A DNA stretch of 25,896 bases from an uncultured Blautia sp. (GTDB lineage Bacteria > Bacillota > Clostridia > Lachnospirales > Lachnospiraceae): the NCBI GenBank assembly GCA_900551075.1, contig URVB01000052.1, positions 1-25,896 on the forward strand, in the 5' to 3' direction. A program made the position numbers and the translations under genes. The notes under the pieces were generated by a model. It did not search any database and had not been told where the DNA came from. It saw nothing but the letters and a program-made list of their open reading frames with translations. This document shows, piece by piece, positions 7,652 to 14,928 of the stretch; positions within the stretch are counted from its first letter, which is position 1; every line of letters starts with the position of its first letter.

Positions 7652-9258
7652 TTTTCTCCCTTCTGCCTGAAGTCCGAAGGCGACATTCCTGTATACTTTT
7701 TAAAAGAGACGCTGAAATAATGGGGATTTGCAAATCCCGTTTCATAAGCAATCTCGTATGTCTTCATATCTGTGTGAAGCAGAAACTCCATAGCCTTTTC
7801 CATACGGATATCCGTCAGGTACTTTACAAAATTGATTCCCTCTGCCTTCTTGAACAGACCGCTTAAATATCCTGTGCTAACGCTGACTGATTCCGCCGCT
7901 GTACTTAGTGACAATTCCGTATCCTTGTAGTTCTGTGCCACATATGCCTTTACATTTTCGATGATCTGAGTGCTGCTGTTTGTCTGTACAGACTGTATTT
8001 CCTGACGTATCTCTTCTGCAAATTTCAGCAGCTTCTCGTGCATCTCTCTCGGTGTTCCCAGATGCTCGATGGACTGATAAAAATGTATGCCCTCATTCCA
8101 TGCCTTATCTGACACTGTCTTAAGATTCGCGATCTCATGCATCAGCCCTGTGATGATCTCAATATAGATCATTTTCATATTCGAGATGGACAGATTACGT
8201 CCCTTGCTCATGGTGCTGATAATTTTCTTCACTGCCTGGTTCACATCTTCTTCGCTCTGAAATTTCACGCAGTTTACCAGTTCTTTTATTTCGGCTGTAG
8301 GGTAAAAAAATTCTTTTTCCACATAATCCAGGTCACGGATGTCGTATACACTGTTGTCTCCCAGTGAATATTTACATTCCAGAGCCTTTTTTGCATCCTG
8401 ATAGGATTCATAAAATTCATGAGGTGTCTGTGCAACAGAGCCTACTGCGCAGGTCACCTTTATTTTGATAAACGAATCAATTGCTTTTAAGATCACCTCC
8501 AGGGTCTGGTAGATGATCTCATAGGAATCATCCTGTTCCCCGAGATCAAAGCCTGCTGTCTGGAAAAGAATCACGATCCTGTCGTTTCCGTCCTCACAGA
8601 TAAAATGCCTTTCTCCCAGGCACTCCCGAATAATATTCTGGGCTGCAAACATGTAAATATCGTAATCCTCTACGCCGATCTGAGACCGATCCATTTCCAC
8701 CAGTGCCGCCTGGAAGGGACCGTCATCAAATTCCAGTTGAAAGCTTTTTGCTCTTTCCAGATAAAACCGGATATTTCCTGTCTGAGTACAGATAAGCCTG
8801 TTCAAAAGCTGGCTTCTAAGGGCAGGAACACTTTGATTCAATTGCTTTTTTATGGATGAAATATATTGCTTCTGCCGGTTTTCAATGTGAAGCCTGTCGC
8901 AGATCTCCTTCATTTTTTTATACATGGTTTCTGCACCGGCGGGCTTCAATATATAATTTTCCACTCCGACATCCACAGATTGACGTGCATATTCAAAATC
9001 CTCGTGCCCTGTCAGAATGACGATATGGATATCAGGAAACTCTCTGGTCAGAATTCTGGATAGCTCCAATCCATCCATAAAGGGCATCACAATATCTGTA
9101 AGCACCAGATCCACCTTATGGGTTCTTACAATATCTAAAGCCTCCTGCCCATCCTCTGCAAGAAATATCTCTGAAAAGCCCAATGATTCCCAGTCAATCA
9201 TTTTTTTTACCCCATTACGGATCAGGGGTTCATCATCTGCAATTAATAGTGTATACAT
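7648..9258 (-). CDS. YesN-type response regulator with AraC DNA-binding domain
   Basis: This cytoplasmic transcription regulator would be phosphorylated by the adjacent kinase. The 536-residue protein starts with a receiver domain: Asp8 and Asp9 in LLIADDEPLIRNG, phospho-acceptor Asp55 in LVLTDIVMPFMDG, and the conserved Lys in ILKPAGAE. A long central region follows, then a C-terminal AraC double helix-turn-helix of about 100 residues (SLSTAAESVSVSTGYLSGLF and YEIAYETGFANPHYFSVSFK). The open frame runs on to 9336, but I chose ATG 9258. It puts the receiver domain at residue 1, and GAAGGAGAGGAA lies directly upstream. Likely targets are the downstream methyltransferase genes and its own operon. 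Binding sites could not be identified. Confidence 0.94.
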   Translation of the reverse strand: MYTLLIADDEPLIRNGVKKMIDWESLGFSEIFLAEDGQEALDIVRTHKVDLVLTDIVMPFMDGLELSRILTREFPDIHIVILTGHEDFEYARQSVDVGVENYILKPAGAETMYKKMKEICDRLHIENRQKQYISSIKKQLNQSVPALRSQLLNRLICTQTGNIRFYLERAKSFQLEFDDGPFQAALVEMDRSQIGVEDYDIYMFAAQNIIRECLGERHFICEDGNDRIVILFQTAGFDLGEQDDSYEIIYQTLEVILKAIDSFIKIKVTCAVGSVAQTPHEFYESYQDAKKALECKYSLGDNSVYDIRDLDYVEKEFFYPTAEIKELVNCVKFQSEEDVNQAVKKIISTMSKGRNLSISNMKMIYIEIITGLMHEIANLKTVSDKAWNEGIHFYQSIEHLGTPREMHEKLLKFAEEIRQEIQSVQTNSSTQIIENVKAYVAQNYKDTELSLSTAAESVSVSTGYLSGLFKKAEGINFVKYLTDIRMEKAMEFLLHTDMKTYEIAYETGFANPHYFSVSFKKYTGMSPSDFRQKGEK

Positions 9259-9303
9259 TTCCTCTCCTTCAGTCACCGAAACAATAGCCTTTGTCCAAAA
9301 TTC

Positions 9304-9312
9304 AATATAGCA
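9304..9312 (-). promoter_or_regulatory. Candidate extended -10 promoter for the sensor operon
   Basis: On the minus strand TGCTATATT forms an extended -10 element (TGn plus TATATT, five of six matches). It lies about 46 bases upstream of ATG 9258. No good -35 is seen at 17 bases. The sequence lies just beyond the transposase scar, so the promoter may have been altered by the insertion. Confidence 0.4.
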
Positions 9313-9332
9313 TATTTTTTCCTTGGACGCCA

Positions 9333-9539
9333 TCATTTCATCACAATCAGATCCAGTTCTTTTACGATATCATCATAAAATTGATCCATACCACTCCTGT
9401 AATCTCTTTTGCACAGGGATTCGTAATCACCAGTAAGGTACTTGGCGACTGTATTACGTCCACAACGTAGGATTTTTGCAATTTCTCTTTTGCTGTACCC
9501 GGCAGCGGCGTATTCTCGAATAGATGAACCGTATGCCAA
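9333..9539 (-). mobile_element. Transposase fragment (helix-turn-helix region)
   Basis: A 68-codon open stretch reads YSKREIAKILRCGRNTVAKYL, a clear helix-turn-helix of the transposase type seen in IS21 and some ISL3-like elements. Only this piece remains. There is no catalytic DDE region, the frame is open for a few codons before the nominal TTG start, and it stops soon after KELDLIVMK. It is therefore truncated at both ends and certainly inactive. It abuts the plus-strand UroD-like remnant at about 9540 and the likely promoter of the sensor operon on the other side. The exact family cannot be fixed from this fragment. Confidence 0.6.
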
Positions 9540-9835
9540 AGAGGCGCTTGCCCCCTTCGGAAATCTCTATTTCACCCTGGGCCGATGTGAATGCGGCTGC
9601 GGAGAAGATTGGCAGGGATTATGTACCGTCGGTTAAGCCTTCACCCACGAATGTTGTCTCCGCCGCTTCCAACCCAGATTCCATTCGGTCTGAGCTATCC
9701 GAAATACTACAGGCCTGTGAACGCAGCCACTGCCCGGCTGAAATCTTATTGAAAGATATCAGCACGGTGGGACATCGTCTGGATAATTTAATTACATGGG
9801 AAAGGATTGCGATGGGGCTGGTTAATAACGGGTAA
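9524..9835 (+). pseudogene. C-terminal remnant of a UroD-like gene
   Basis: This is the only coding signal on the plus strand. The frame reads EISISPWADVNAAAEKIG, then DYVPSVKPSP, SIRSELSEILQAC, and ILLKDISTVGHRLDNLITW before a TAA stop. This resembles the C-terminal end of the UroD-like (uroporphyrinogen decarboxylase/methionine-synthase-fold) proteins common in gut Clostridia, whose conserved ending is a KDISTV motif. The N-terminal two thirds of the gene are missing. The break lies at the border with the transposase fragment, so an insertion and deletion probably destroyed it. It may be a former partner or alternative methyltransferase of the intact cluster at 1482-4700. Family assignment is from pattern memory and moderate. 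Confidence 0.5.
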
Positions 9836-9891
9836 TAGCCTAAGGTACGGATGGGCAATGCATTATGATGGGATGCCGGTTTTTAGCCTAC

Positions 9892-9926
9892 AAAAACAGA
9901 CACCTCCCAATAAAAGAAGTGCCTGT
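9892..9926 (-). terminator. Intrinsic terminator after the DeoR-family gene
   Basis: On the minus strand ACAGGCACTTCT (9926-9915) pairs with GGAGGTGTCTGT (9907-9896), allowing G-U pairs. A short loop separates the arms and TTTTT follows (9896-9892). It begins 10 bases after the regulator stop codon and marks the end of the nucleoside locus. Confidence 0.85.
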
Positions 9927-9935
9927 CCGTTCTCT

Positions 9936-10715
9936 TTACACCATATCCAATTCTATCCCTTTCTCCTGAATCAGCTGTACCCATTCCTCTGAAAGGTTCG
10001 TGTCGGTAATGACCCGGTCAAAAATATCCAGATCTGTCACAAAGCAGGGCTTAATCATCCCAAACTTGCTGGAGTCTACCAGCAGGATCTTCTCTGCCCC
10101 CGACTGGATAATCGTCTGTTTGATCTCCAGCTCATAATTATTCATGCAGGTGACACCCATTGTATCATGAACCCCTGCAGCCGATGCGAAGACCTTTGTG
10201 GCTCTGATATTTTTGATCAACGTGATATTTTCCGCTGATTCAAACAAGGTCGTATCCGGATGATAATAGCCGCCGCCAAAAATTATAGAAATATTGGGGT
10301 TACTGCAAATCTTATTCAAGATATTCAGGTTACAGGTAAAGACCGTTACTTTCATGTCCTTTGCAATACTATCCGCCAGATATTCGACGGTAGATCCATT
10401 ATCAATGATCACGCAGTCATCCTGCTGAATTAAGGAAGCGGCAAACTTTCCAATCCGCTCCTTCTCCTTTACATGTGAGCGGGTTGCCATAGAGAGTTGA
10501 TATGCATCGTCTTCCCCTTCATACGTATATTGGGTATTCAGGACCGCTGCACCCGGAATGTCCAGTATCACGTTCTTTGCCTTAAGTGCGTCCAAATCCC
10601 TGCGCACGGTCATCTCAGATACATCCAGCATCTGTGCCAGATCACGGATCGTAGCGCCATTCTGCCTTTTCAATATTTCAATTAACCGGTTTAATCTATC
10701 CTCTTTTTTACTCAA
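9936..10715 (-). CDS. DeoR-family transcriptional repressor
   Basis: This 259-residue protein is a DNA-binding regulator of sugar or nucleoside catabolism. It begins with a winged helix-turn-helix (about residues 5-58) carrying the family signature ATIRDLAQMLDVSEMTVRRDL. The C-terminal sugar-phosphate sensor domain follows, with DNGSTVEYLAD, FTCNLNIL, GGGYYHPDTTLFE, VFASAAGVH and LLVDSSKFG. Length is typical (250-260). The start codon is TTG at 10715, with AGAGGT about 8 bases upstream; the SKKEDRLNRLIEIL start fits the family. It follows the transketolase gene, separated by a 184-base gap full of inverted repeats. It probably controls the deoC-to-transketolase genes, with a pentose phosphate such as deoxyribose-5-phosphate as the inducer. 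That is inferred from position and from the operator-like sites at 25621-25716. Confidence 0.92.
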   Translation of the reverse strand: MSKKEDRLNRLIEILKRQNGATIRDLAQMLDVSEMTVRRDLDALKAKNVILDIPGAAVLNTQYTYEGEDDAYQLSMATRSHVKEKERIGKFAASLIQQDDCVIIDNGSTVEYLADSIAKDMKVTVFTCNLNILNKICSNPNISIIFGGGYYHPDTTLFESAENITLIKNIRATKVFASAAGVHDTMGVTCMNNYELEIKQTIIQSGAEKILLVDSSKFGMIKPCFVTDLDIFDRVITDTNLSEEWVQLIQEKGIELDMV

Positions 10716-10773
10716 AAGAAATACCTCTCACTCTACAATTTCCCCACTGAAAATGTGTCCCACCATATTGTTT

Positions 10774-10782
10774 ATTATATCA
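10774..10782 (-). promoter_or_regulatory. Extended -10 promoter for the deoR-type gene
   Basis: TGATATAAT on the minus strand is a perfect extended -10 (TG, one base, TATAAT), giving a leader of about 50 bases before TTG 10715. No strong -35 is visible. The same 12 bases, TCATGATATAAT, recur at 10896-10885 inside the palindrome next to the transketolase stop codon. Confidence 0.5.
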
Positions 10783-10814
10783 TGACCGCAAGAGGACACG
10801 ATGCCTCAGGCGGA

Positions 10815-10859
10815 TGCGCAGCAACTTTCTGCGGTTCTGCAGAAACTGCCAAATGCGCA
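10815..10859. repeat. Nested inverted repeat in the transketolase-deoR gap
   Basis: TTTCTGC and GCAGAAA form a 7-base-pair stem around GGTTCT. They are flanked on both sides by the self-complementary hexamer TGCGCA (about 10815-10820 and 10854-10859), which can close an outer stem. There is no T-tract, so it is not a standard terminator. It could protect or process the transcript or bind a protein. Confidence 0.55.
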
Positions 10860-10894
10860 ATGATATAATGTACGCTCTGCGTACATTATATCAT
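10860..10894. repeat. Perfect 16-bp-arm palindrome containing two opposed -10 motifs
   Basis: ATGATATAATGTACGC (10860-10875), a 3-base spacer TCT, and its exact reverse complement (10879-10894) form a perfect hairpin or operator. It begins 5 bases after the transketolase stop. Each arm holds TGATATAAT, an extended -10, pointing in opposite directions. No T-run follows on either side. It may be a repressor operator and second promoter for the downstream regulator, or a 3'-end stabilising hairpin. Confidence 0.7.
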
Positions 10895-10899
10895 GAAAT

Positions 10900-12900
10900 C
10901 TATACTTGCGGAAACTTTTTCCGTACACAGTTTACCACAGCGTCGGCTGTAAATCCATATTTTTCGAATAATTTTTCCGCCGGCGCCGATGCGCCAAATT
11001 CATCCATTGTCACATAACAGCCGTCTATGCCGGCGTATTTTCCCCATGATATGCTGCTGCCCGCTTCGACGACAACGCGCCTTGCAACGCTTTTCGGAAG
11101 TATCTCTTCCTGATATGCCTCATCTTGTTCCGCGAACAGATCCATGCACGGCATACTTACTACCCTGACTGATATACTGTCCTGCTCCAGCATGCAGGCC
11201 GCCTCCAGGGCAACGCTGACTTCTGAACCTGTAGCCATGAATATCATATCGATTGCCTCACCGGATTCCTTCTTAAGGATATATCCCCCGCGCAGCGCTT
11301 CCCTGCTTGTCTGTGCAAGTACAGGAAGGTTCTGCCTGGAGAGCACCAGGCAGGTCGGTGTGTGTGCGGACGTCAGCGCCGAATACCAGGCCGCCTTTGT
11401 CTCGACTTCATCCGCGGGCCTGAACACATGCATGTTCGGAAGGGATCTGAGCATGGTGAGCTGCTCCACCGGCTCGTGGGTAGGCCCGTCTTCCCCGACT
11501 CCGATGCTGTCGTGGGTCAATACCGAAATCAACGGCAGTCCCATCAGGGAAGAAAGGCGAAGCATCGGCTTCATATAATCCACAAACACAAAGAAGGTCG
11601 CCGCGTAAGTGCGCAGTCCTCCATGCAGGAGTATTCCATTGGCCACCGCCGTCATCCCAAGTTCCCTGACACCGTAATGAAGATTCCTGCCCACGGGACA
11701 TTCCGCGGAAAAATCTGCCTCTCCATTCATAACGGTCTTATTCGAAGGTCCTAAATCGGCGGAGCCGCCGATCAGGTTCGAAAACCGGTCTTTGACAGCA
11801 TTCAGCACCTTGCCTGAAATGCTCCTCGTTGCCTCTCCCTTTCCATTTCCTGCCCAAAACGCCTCATCGTCAATAAGATCGGATGCTGTATCAAAGTCAT
11901 AATATGTTTCCAGCATTGCCTTCAGTTCCGGGTATTTACTGCCATATTCTTCAAACATCTGCTGCCAGAAATATTGTTTTCCCGCGCCTGCACGCACCAG
12001 CGACCGGTAATGTTCGTAAATTTCCTCCGGCACCGCAAATGCTTCCTCCATAGGCCAGCCCAGTGACTCTCTCAGTATTTTGACATTTTCCTCGCCCAGC
12101 GGCTCTCCATGCGCACTGGCTTTGCCTTCTTTTGCCGGCACTCCATGCCCGATCCTGGTCGTTATTCTAATAAAGGAAGGACGCTCTTTTTCCGACTTGG
12201 CCTGCTCAATTGCCTTTCCGATTGCCACCGGATCATTCCCGTTCTCCACGGAAAGAACCTGGAAGCCAAAGGCCTCGAACCGCTTCTCCACATCCTCGGT
12301 AAATGCAAGATCCGTATTTCCTTCTATTGTGATGGAATTGGAGTCATACAGGACAATCAGTTTTCCAAGCCCCCAGGTACCCGCCAGAGACATGACCTCC
12401 GAGGAGATTCCCTCCATCAGGCAGCCATCTCCGCAGAGCGCAAATGTGTAATGGTCAAAGACGGGATATCCCTCTCTGTTGAACACCGCAGCCAAGTGCT
12501 TTTCCGCCATGGCCATCCCCACCGCCATGCCAAGCCCTGCTCCAAGCGGTCCCGTCGTTGCTTCTACACCGACTGTATGCCCGTATTCGGGATGTCCGGG
12601 GGTCAGGGAGCCTAACTGCCGAAAGTTCTTCAGATCATCGGTTCCAAGCTCCCCATATCCAAATAAATGCAGAAGGGAATATAACATGGAAGAGCCATGC
12701 CCTGCCGACAAAATAAACCTGTCCCGGTTGATCCATTGGGGATCCGCCGGATTATGGGACATCTGATGCGCCCATACTTCGTATGCAATCGGGGCGGCGC
12801 CCAAAGGCAGCCCCGGATGCCCGGAATTTGCTTTCTGCACCATATCCGCGGAAAGAACCCGGATTGCATTCACTGCTAAGTTCTCTATTTGCTTATTCAT
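10900..12900 (-). CDS. tkt: Transketolase
   Basis: Transketolase moves two-carbon units between sugar phosphates using thiamine diphosphate and links pentose phosphates from nucleosides to glycolysis. The 666-residue length is that of full-length bacterial enzymes. Motifs seen are KANSGHPGLPLGAAP, SAGHGSSMLY, GHTVGVEATTGPLGAG, and the thiamine diphosphate/metal motif from CGDGCLMEG to YDSNSITIEG. Also present are the catalytic-type Glu in RELGMTAVANGI, the cofactor-pocket stretch TYAATFFVFVDYM, and HDSIGVGEDGPTHEP. The start ATG overlaps the upstream permease stop by four bases (12897-12900), so it is translated with the transporter genes. This suggests a catabolic copy dedicated to nucleoside pentoses. 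It is the last gene before the regulator. Confidence 0.97.
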   Translation of the reverse strand: MNKQIENLAVNAIRVLSADMVQKANSGHPGLPLGAAPIAYEVWAHQMSHNPADPQWINRDRFILSAGHGSSMLYSLLHLFGYGELGTDDLKNFRQLGSLTPGHPEYGHTVGVEATTGPLGAGLGMAVGMAMAEKHLAAVFNREGYPVFDHYTFALCGDGCLMEGISSEVMSLAGTWGLGKLIVLYDSNSITIEGNTDLAFTEDVEKRFEAFGFQVLSVENGNDPVAIGKAIEQAKSEKERPSFIRITTRIGHGVPAKEGKASAHGEPLGEENVKILRESLGWPMEEAFAVPEEIYEHYRSLVRAGAGKQYFWQQMFEEYGSKYPELKAMLETYYDFDTASDLIDDEAFWAGNGKGEATRSISGKVLNAVKDRFSNLIGGSADLGPSNKTVMNGEADFSAECPVGRNLHYGVRELGMTAVANGILLHGGLRTYAATFFVFVDYMKPMLRLSSLMGLPLISVLTHDSIGVGEDGPTHEPVEQLTMLRSLPNMHVFRPADEVETKAAWYSALTSAHTPTCLVLSRQNLPVLAQTSREALRGGYILKKESGEAIDMIFMATGSEVSVALEAACMLEQDSISVRVVSMPCMDLFAEQDEAYQEEILPKSVARRVVVEAGSSISWGKYAGIDGCYVTMDEFGASAPAEKLFEKYGFTADAVVNCVRKKFPQV

Positions 12901-13841
12901 GCTGTTTTCTCCTTTTTCTTTTTATGACCAATCACGCCTTTTACCTTCAGCTTTGTCGTATAAGAACTGATTGCCAATGCAAGAATCGCGAAAATGAATG
13001 GGAACATCTTGATGATAGAAGGTGAAATATTCATTCCCATCAGCTCAATTCTAATTCCGATTGCATCTGCAAGCCCGAAGAGCAGTGTTACCAGTGAAGA
13101 GAATATCGGATGTGCATTTCCGAAAACAAGTGCCGTAAAGGCATTAAATCCTCTCCCCTGAATCATATCTTCCGAAAACTGGGAAACAGAAATCGTGGAC
13201 AGATACGCACCCGCAAGCCCTGACAATGCTCCTGAGATCAGAATGACCTGCCATTTTACAACCGCCGGCCTGATGCCTGCGGTCTTCGCTGCAATCTCGG
13301 ACTCCCCAACCGCACAAATACTTAATCCCAGCTTTGTCTTAAATAATATAATATAGACCACAACGATCAGCAGTATGGCAAAATAAGTCACGATGCTCTG
13401 CCCACTGACGCAGCTCAGGATCGGAATATTCTTAATAACAGGTATTTGTATCATCTCCAGCTTACCGATCTTATCCGGTGTATAAGCTCCCTGCACTCCA
13501 AACATCGCACGTAAGAGGTACGAGGTCAGTCCGGCCCCTAGCATGTTCATAGCAATACTGGCAATAATGTTATCGGCCTTGAACCTTGTAACAAACAGGG
13601 CGAACAAAGCGCTGTACAAAGCGCCGATCAGCATCGCGCCTGCCAGACCCGCCCATACACTTCCGCCTGTAAACTGGACAACCGCTATGGCGGCAAATGC
13701 ACCTACCAGTGAGAAGCCCTCCAGCGCGATATTGAAAACACCTGCCCGCTGGCACAGAAGCCCGCCCAGGGCCATCAGCATCAAAGGAGTGGCAATACGT
13801 ATCATAGATGCCAATGTATCAGAAATAACTGCTAAATTCAT
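12897..13841 (-). CDS. Nucleoside ABC transporter permease (NupQ/YufQ type)
   Basis: This is an inner-membrane permease of the BMP-type nucleoside importer, 314 residues with about 8-10 hydrophobic segments. It begins MNLAVISDTLASMIRIATPLMLMALGGLLCQRAGVFNIALEG in pattern; the AGVFNIALEG loop is the family hallmark (BPD_transp_2). ICAVGESEIAAKTAGI is the cytoplasmic loop that contacts the ATPase, and GRGFNAFTALVFG comes near the end. The frame could start at 13859, but ATG 13841 has AGGAGGT 7 bases upstream and leaves one base between it and the previous stop, so I prefer it. It pairs with the permease at 13843-14928 and the ATPase at 14918-16450. Confidence 0.93.
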   Translation of the reverse strand: MNLAVISDTLASMIRIATPLMLMALGGLLCQRAGVFNIALEGFSLVGAFAAIAVVQFTGGSVWAGLAGAMLIGALYSALFALFVTRFKADNIIASIAMNMLGAGLTSYLLRAMFGVQGAYTPDKIGKLEMIQIPVIKNIPILSCVSGQSIVTYFAILLIVVVYIILFKTKLGLSICAVGESEIAAKTAGIRPAVVKWQVILISGALSGLAGAYLSTISVSQFSEDMIQGRGFNAFTALVFGNAHPIFSSLVTLLFGLADAIGIRIELMGMNISPSIIKMFPFIFAILALAISSYTTKLKVKGVIGHKKKKEKTA

Positions 13842-13842
13842 C

Positions 13843-14928
13843 CTATTTACCTCCTTCACTTGCCGGCGTCTTTTTCGCTAATTTTTTCTTTAACTTCGGA
13901 AGCAGGAACTTTGCACTGATTGTAATAAATATAATTGCCGTTACTATATCTGTTACCGCCGACGGCACATCTGTGATACGTTCCATATTAATTCCGCCGT
14001 TCTTCAGGGCGCCAAAGAAAATACCGGAGAACAGCACACCGATTGGGTTGTTATTTGCCAGCAGGGATACTACGATTCCGTCAAATCCAAAATCAGGATT
14101 AAAGCCTGCCAAAAGCCTGTGCTGTACCGCTGTCACCTCAACCGCCCCGACAATCCCCGCGATTGCACCGCTCATCGCCATGACCTGAAGGATCGTCTTC
14201 TTTGGCTTCATTCCGGCATATTTCGCCAGAACCGGATTAGAGCCAACCACTTTAATTTCATGACCAAAGGCCGTCCTGAAGAAAATAAATGTTAAAATAA
14301 TCATAACTATAATGGCTATGTAAAACCCGATATTTGCAGAGGAAGGTTCGAAGTACGAAATACGCGGAAGCCAGGTATTTTCATTCAATATAGCGCTGGC
14401 ATTGAGGTTCGTCCCCGCCTCCGGGTCACGCAGCGGGCCCGTTACCAGATATTCCACAAATAATACTGCAATAAAATTTAAAAGCAGTGTCGATACAACC
14501 TCGTTTGTGTCCAGGAACACCTTCATCAGAGCCGGTATCATTGCAAACAGCGCTCCTGCCAGCATGGCAGAGAGGAAGATAAGCACCAGCGCCGCCAAAT
14601 GATTCATTGATTCCGGGATATTTACGGCTACCTCCGTTGCTGCCGCAGCTCCCATATAGAGCTGTCCGTCCACACCCAGATTGAAAACCTCTGCTTTGTA
14701 AGTTACGCAGATTGCGAGACCGGCAAGAATCAGGGGCGTCGCCCAGCGGATCGTGCCGGCGATATCCATGGTCAGCCCGTCGAAAATTCCGTTTACGATC
14801 GCCAATGGCTCGTAGCCGGAAACCGCCAGGAAGATGGTTGCCAGAATCAGCGCAATGACGATCATGCTGATCTGTTTTCCTACGACGCCAAGTGTGGATA
14901 ATATTCTGTTGTTTTCTTTATTTTTCAT
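13843..14928 (-). CDS. Nucleoside ABC transporter permease (NupP/YufP type)
   Basis: This is the second, larger permease of the importer, 361 residues from ATG 14928, with about 8-10 membrane segments. It contains AEVFNLGVDGQLYMGA, the NxGxxGQ-type loop of this subgroup. It also has EVVSTLLLNFIA, the ATPase-contact loop EIKVVGSNPVLAKYAGM, and the C-terminal GFDGIVVSLLANNNPIG. Its start lies inside the end of the ATPase gene. Two upstream in-frame starts (14937 GTG, 14934 ATG) exist, but AAGGCGG sits best for ATG 14928. The C-terminus is basic (PKLKKKLAKK). Confidence 0.93.
   Translation of the reverse strand: MKNKENNRILSTLGVVGKQISMIVIALILATIFLAVSGYEPLAIVNGIFDGLTMDIAGTIRWATPLILAGLAICVTYKAEVFNLGVDGQLYMGAAAATEVAVNIPESMNHLAALVLIFLSAMLAGALFAMIPALMKVFLDTNEVVSTLLLNFIAVLFVEYLVTGPLRDPEAGTNLNASAILNENTWLPRISYFEPSSANIGFYIAIIVMIILTFIFFRTAFGHEIKVVGSNPVLAKYAGMKPKKTILQVMAMSGAIAGIVGAVEVTAVQHRLLAGFNPDFGFDGIVVSLLANNNPIGVLFSGIFFGALKNGGINMERITDVPSAVTDIVTAIIFITISAKFLLPKLKKKLAKKTPASEGGK

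Noticed and set aside
9259..9336. 26-residue extension of the response regulator
   Set aside because: It precedes the receiver domain, overlaps a likely -10 element, and ATG 9258 has the better ribosome site.
9619..9858. 79-codon minus-strand frame in the scar region
   Set aside because: It is antisense to the plus-strand UroD-like remnant, which has recognisable conserved motifs.
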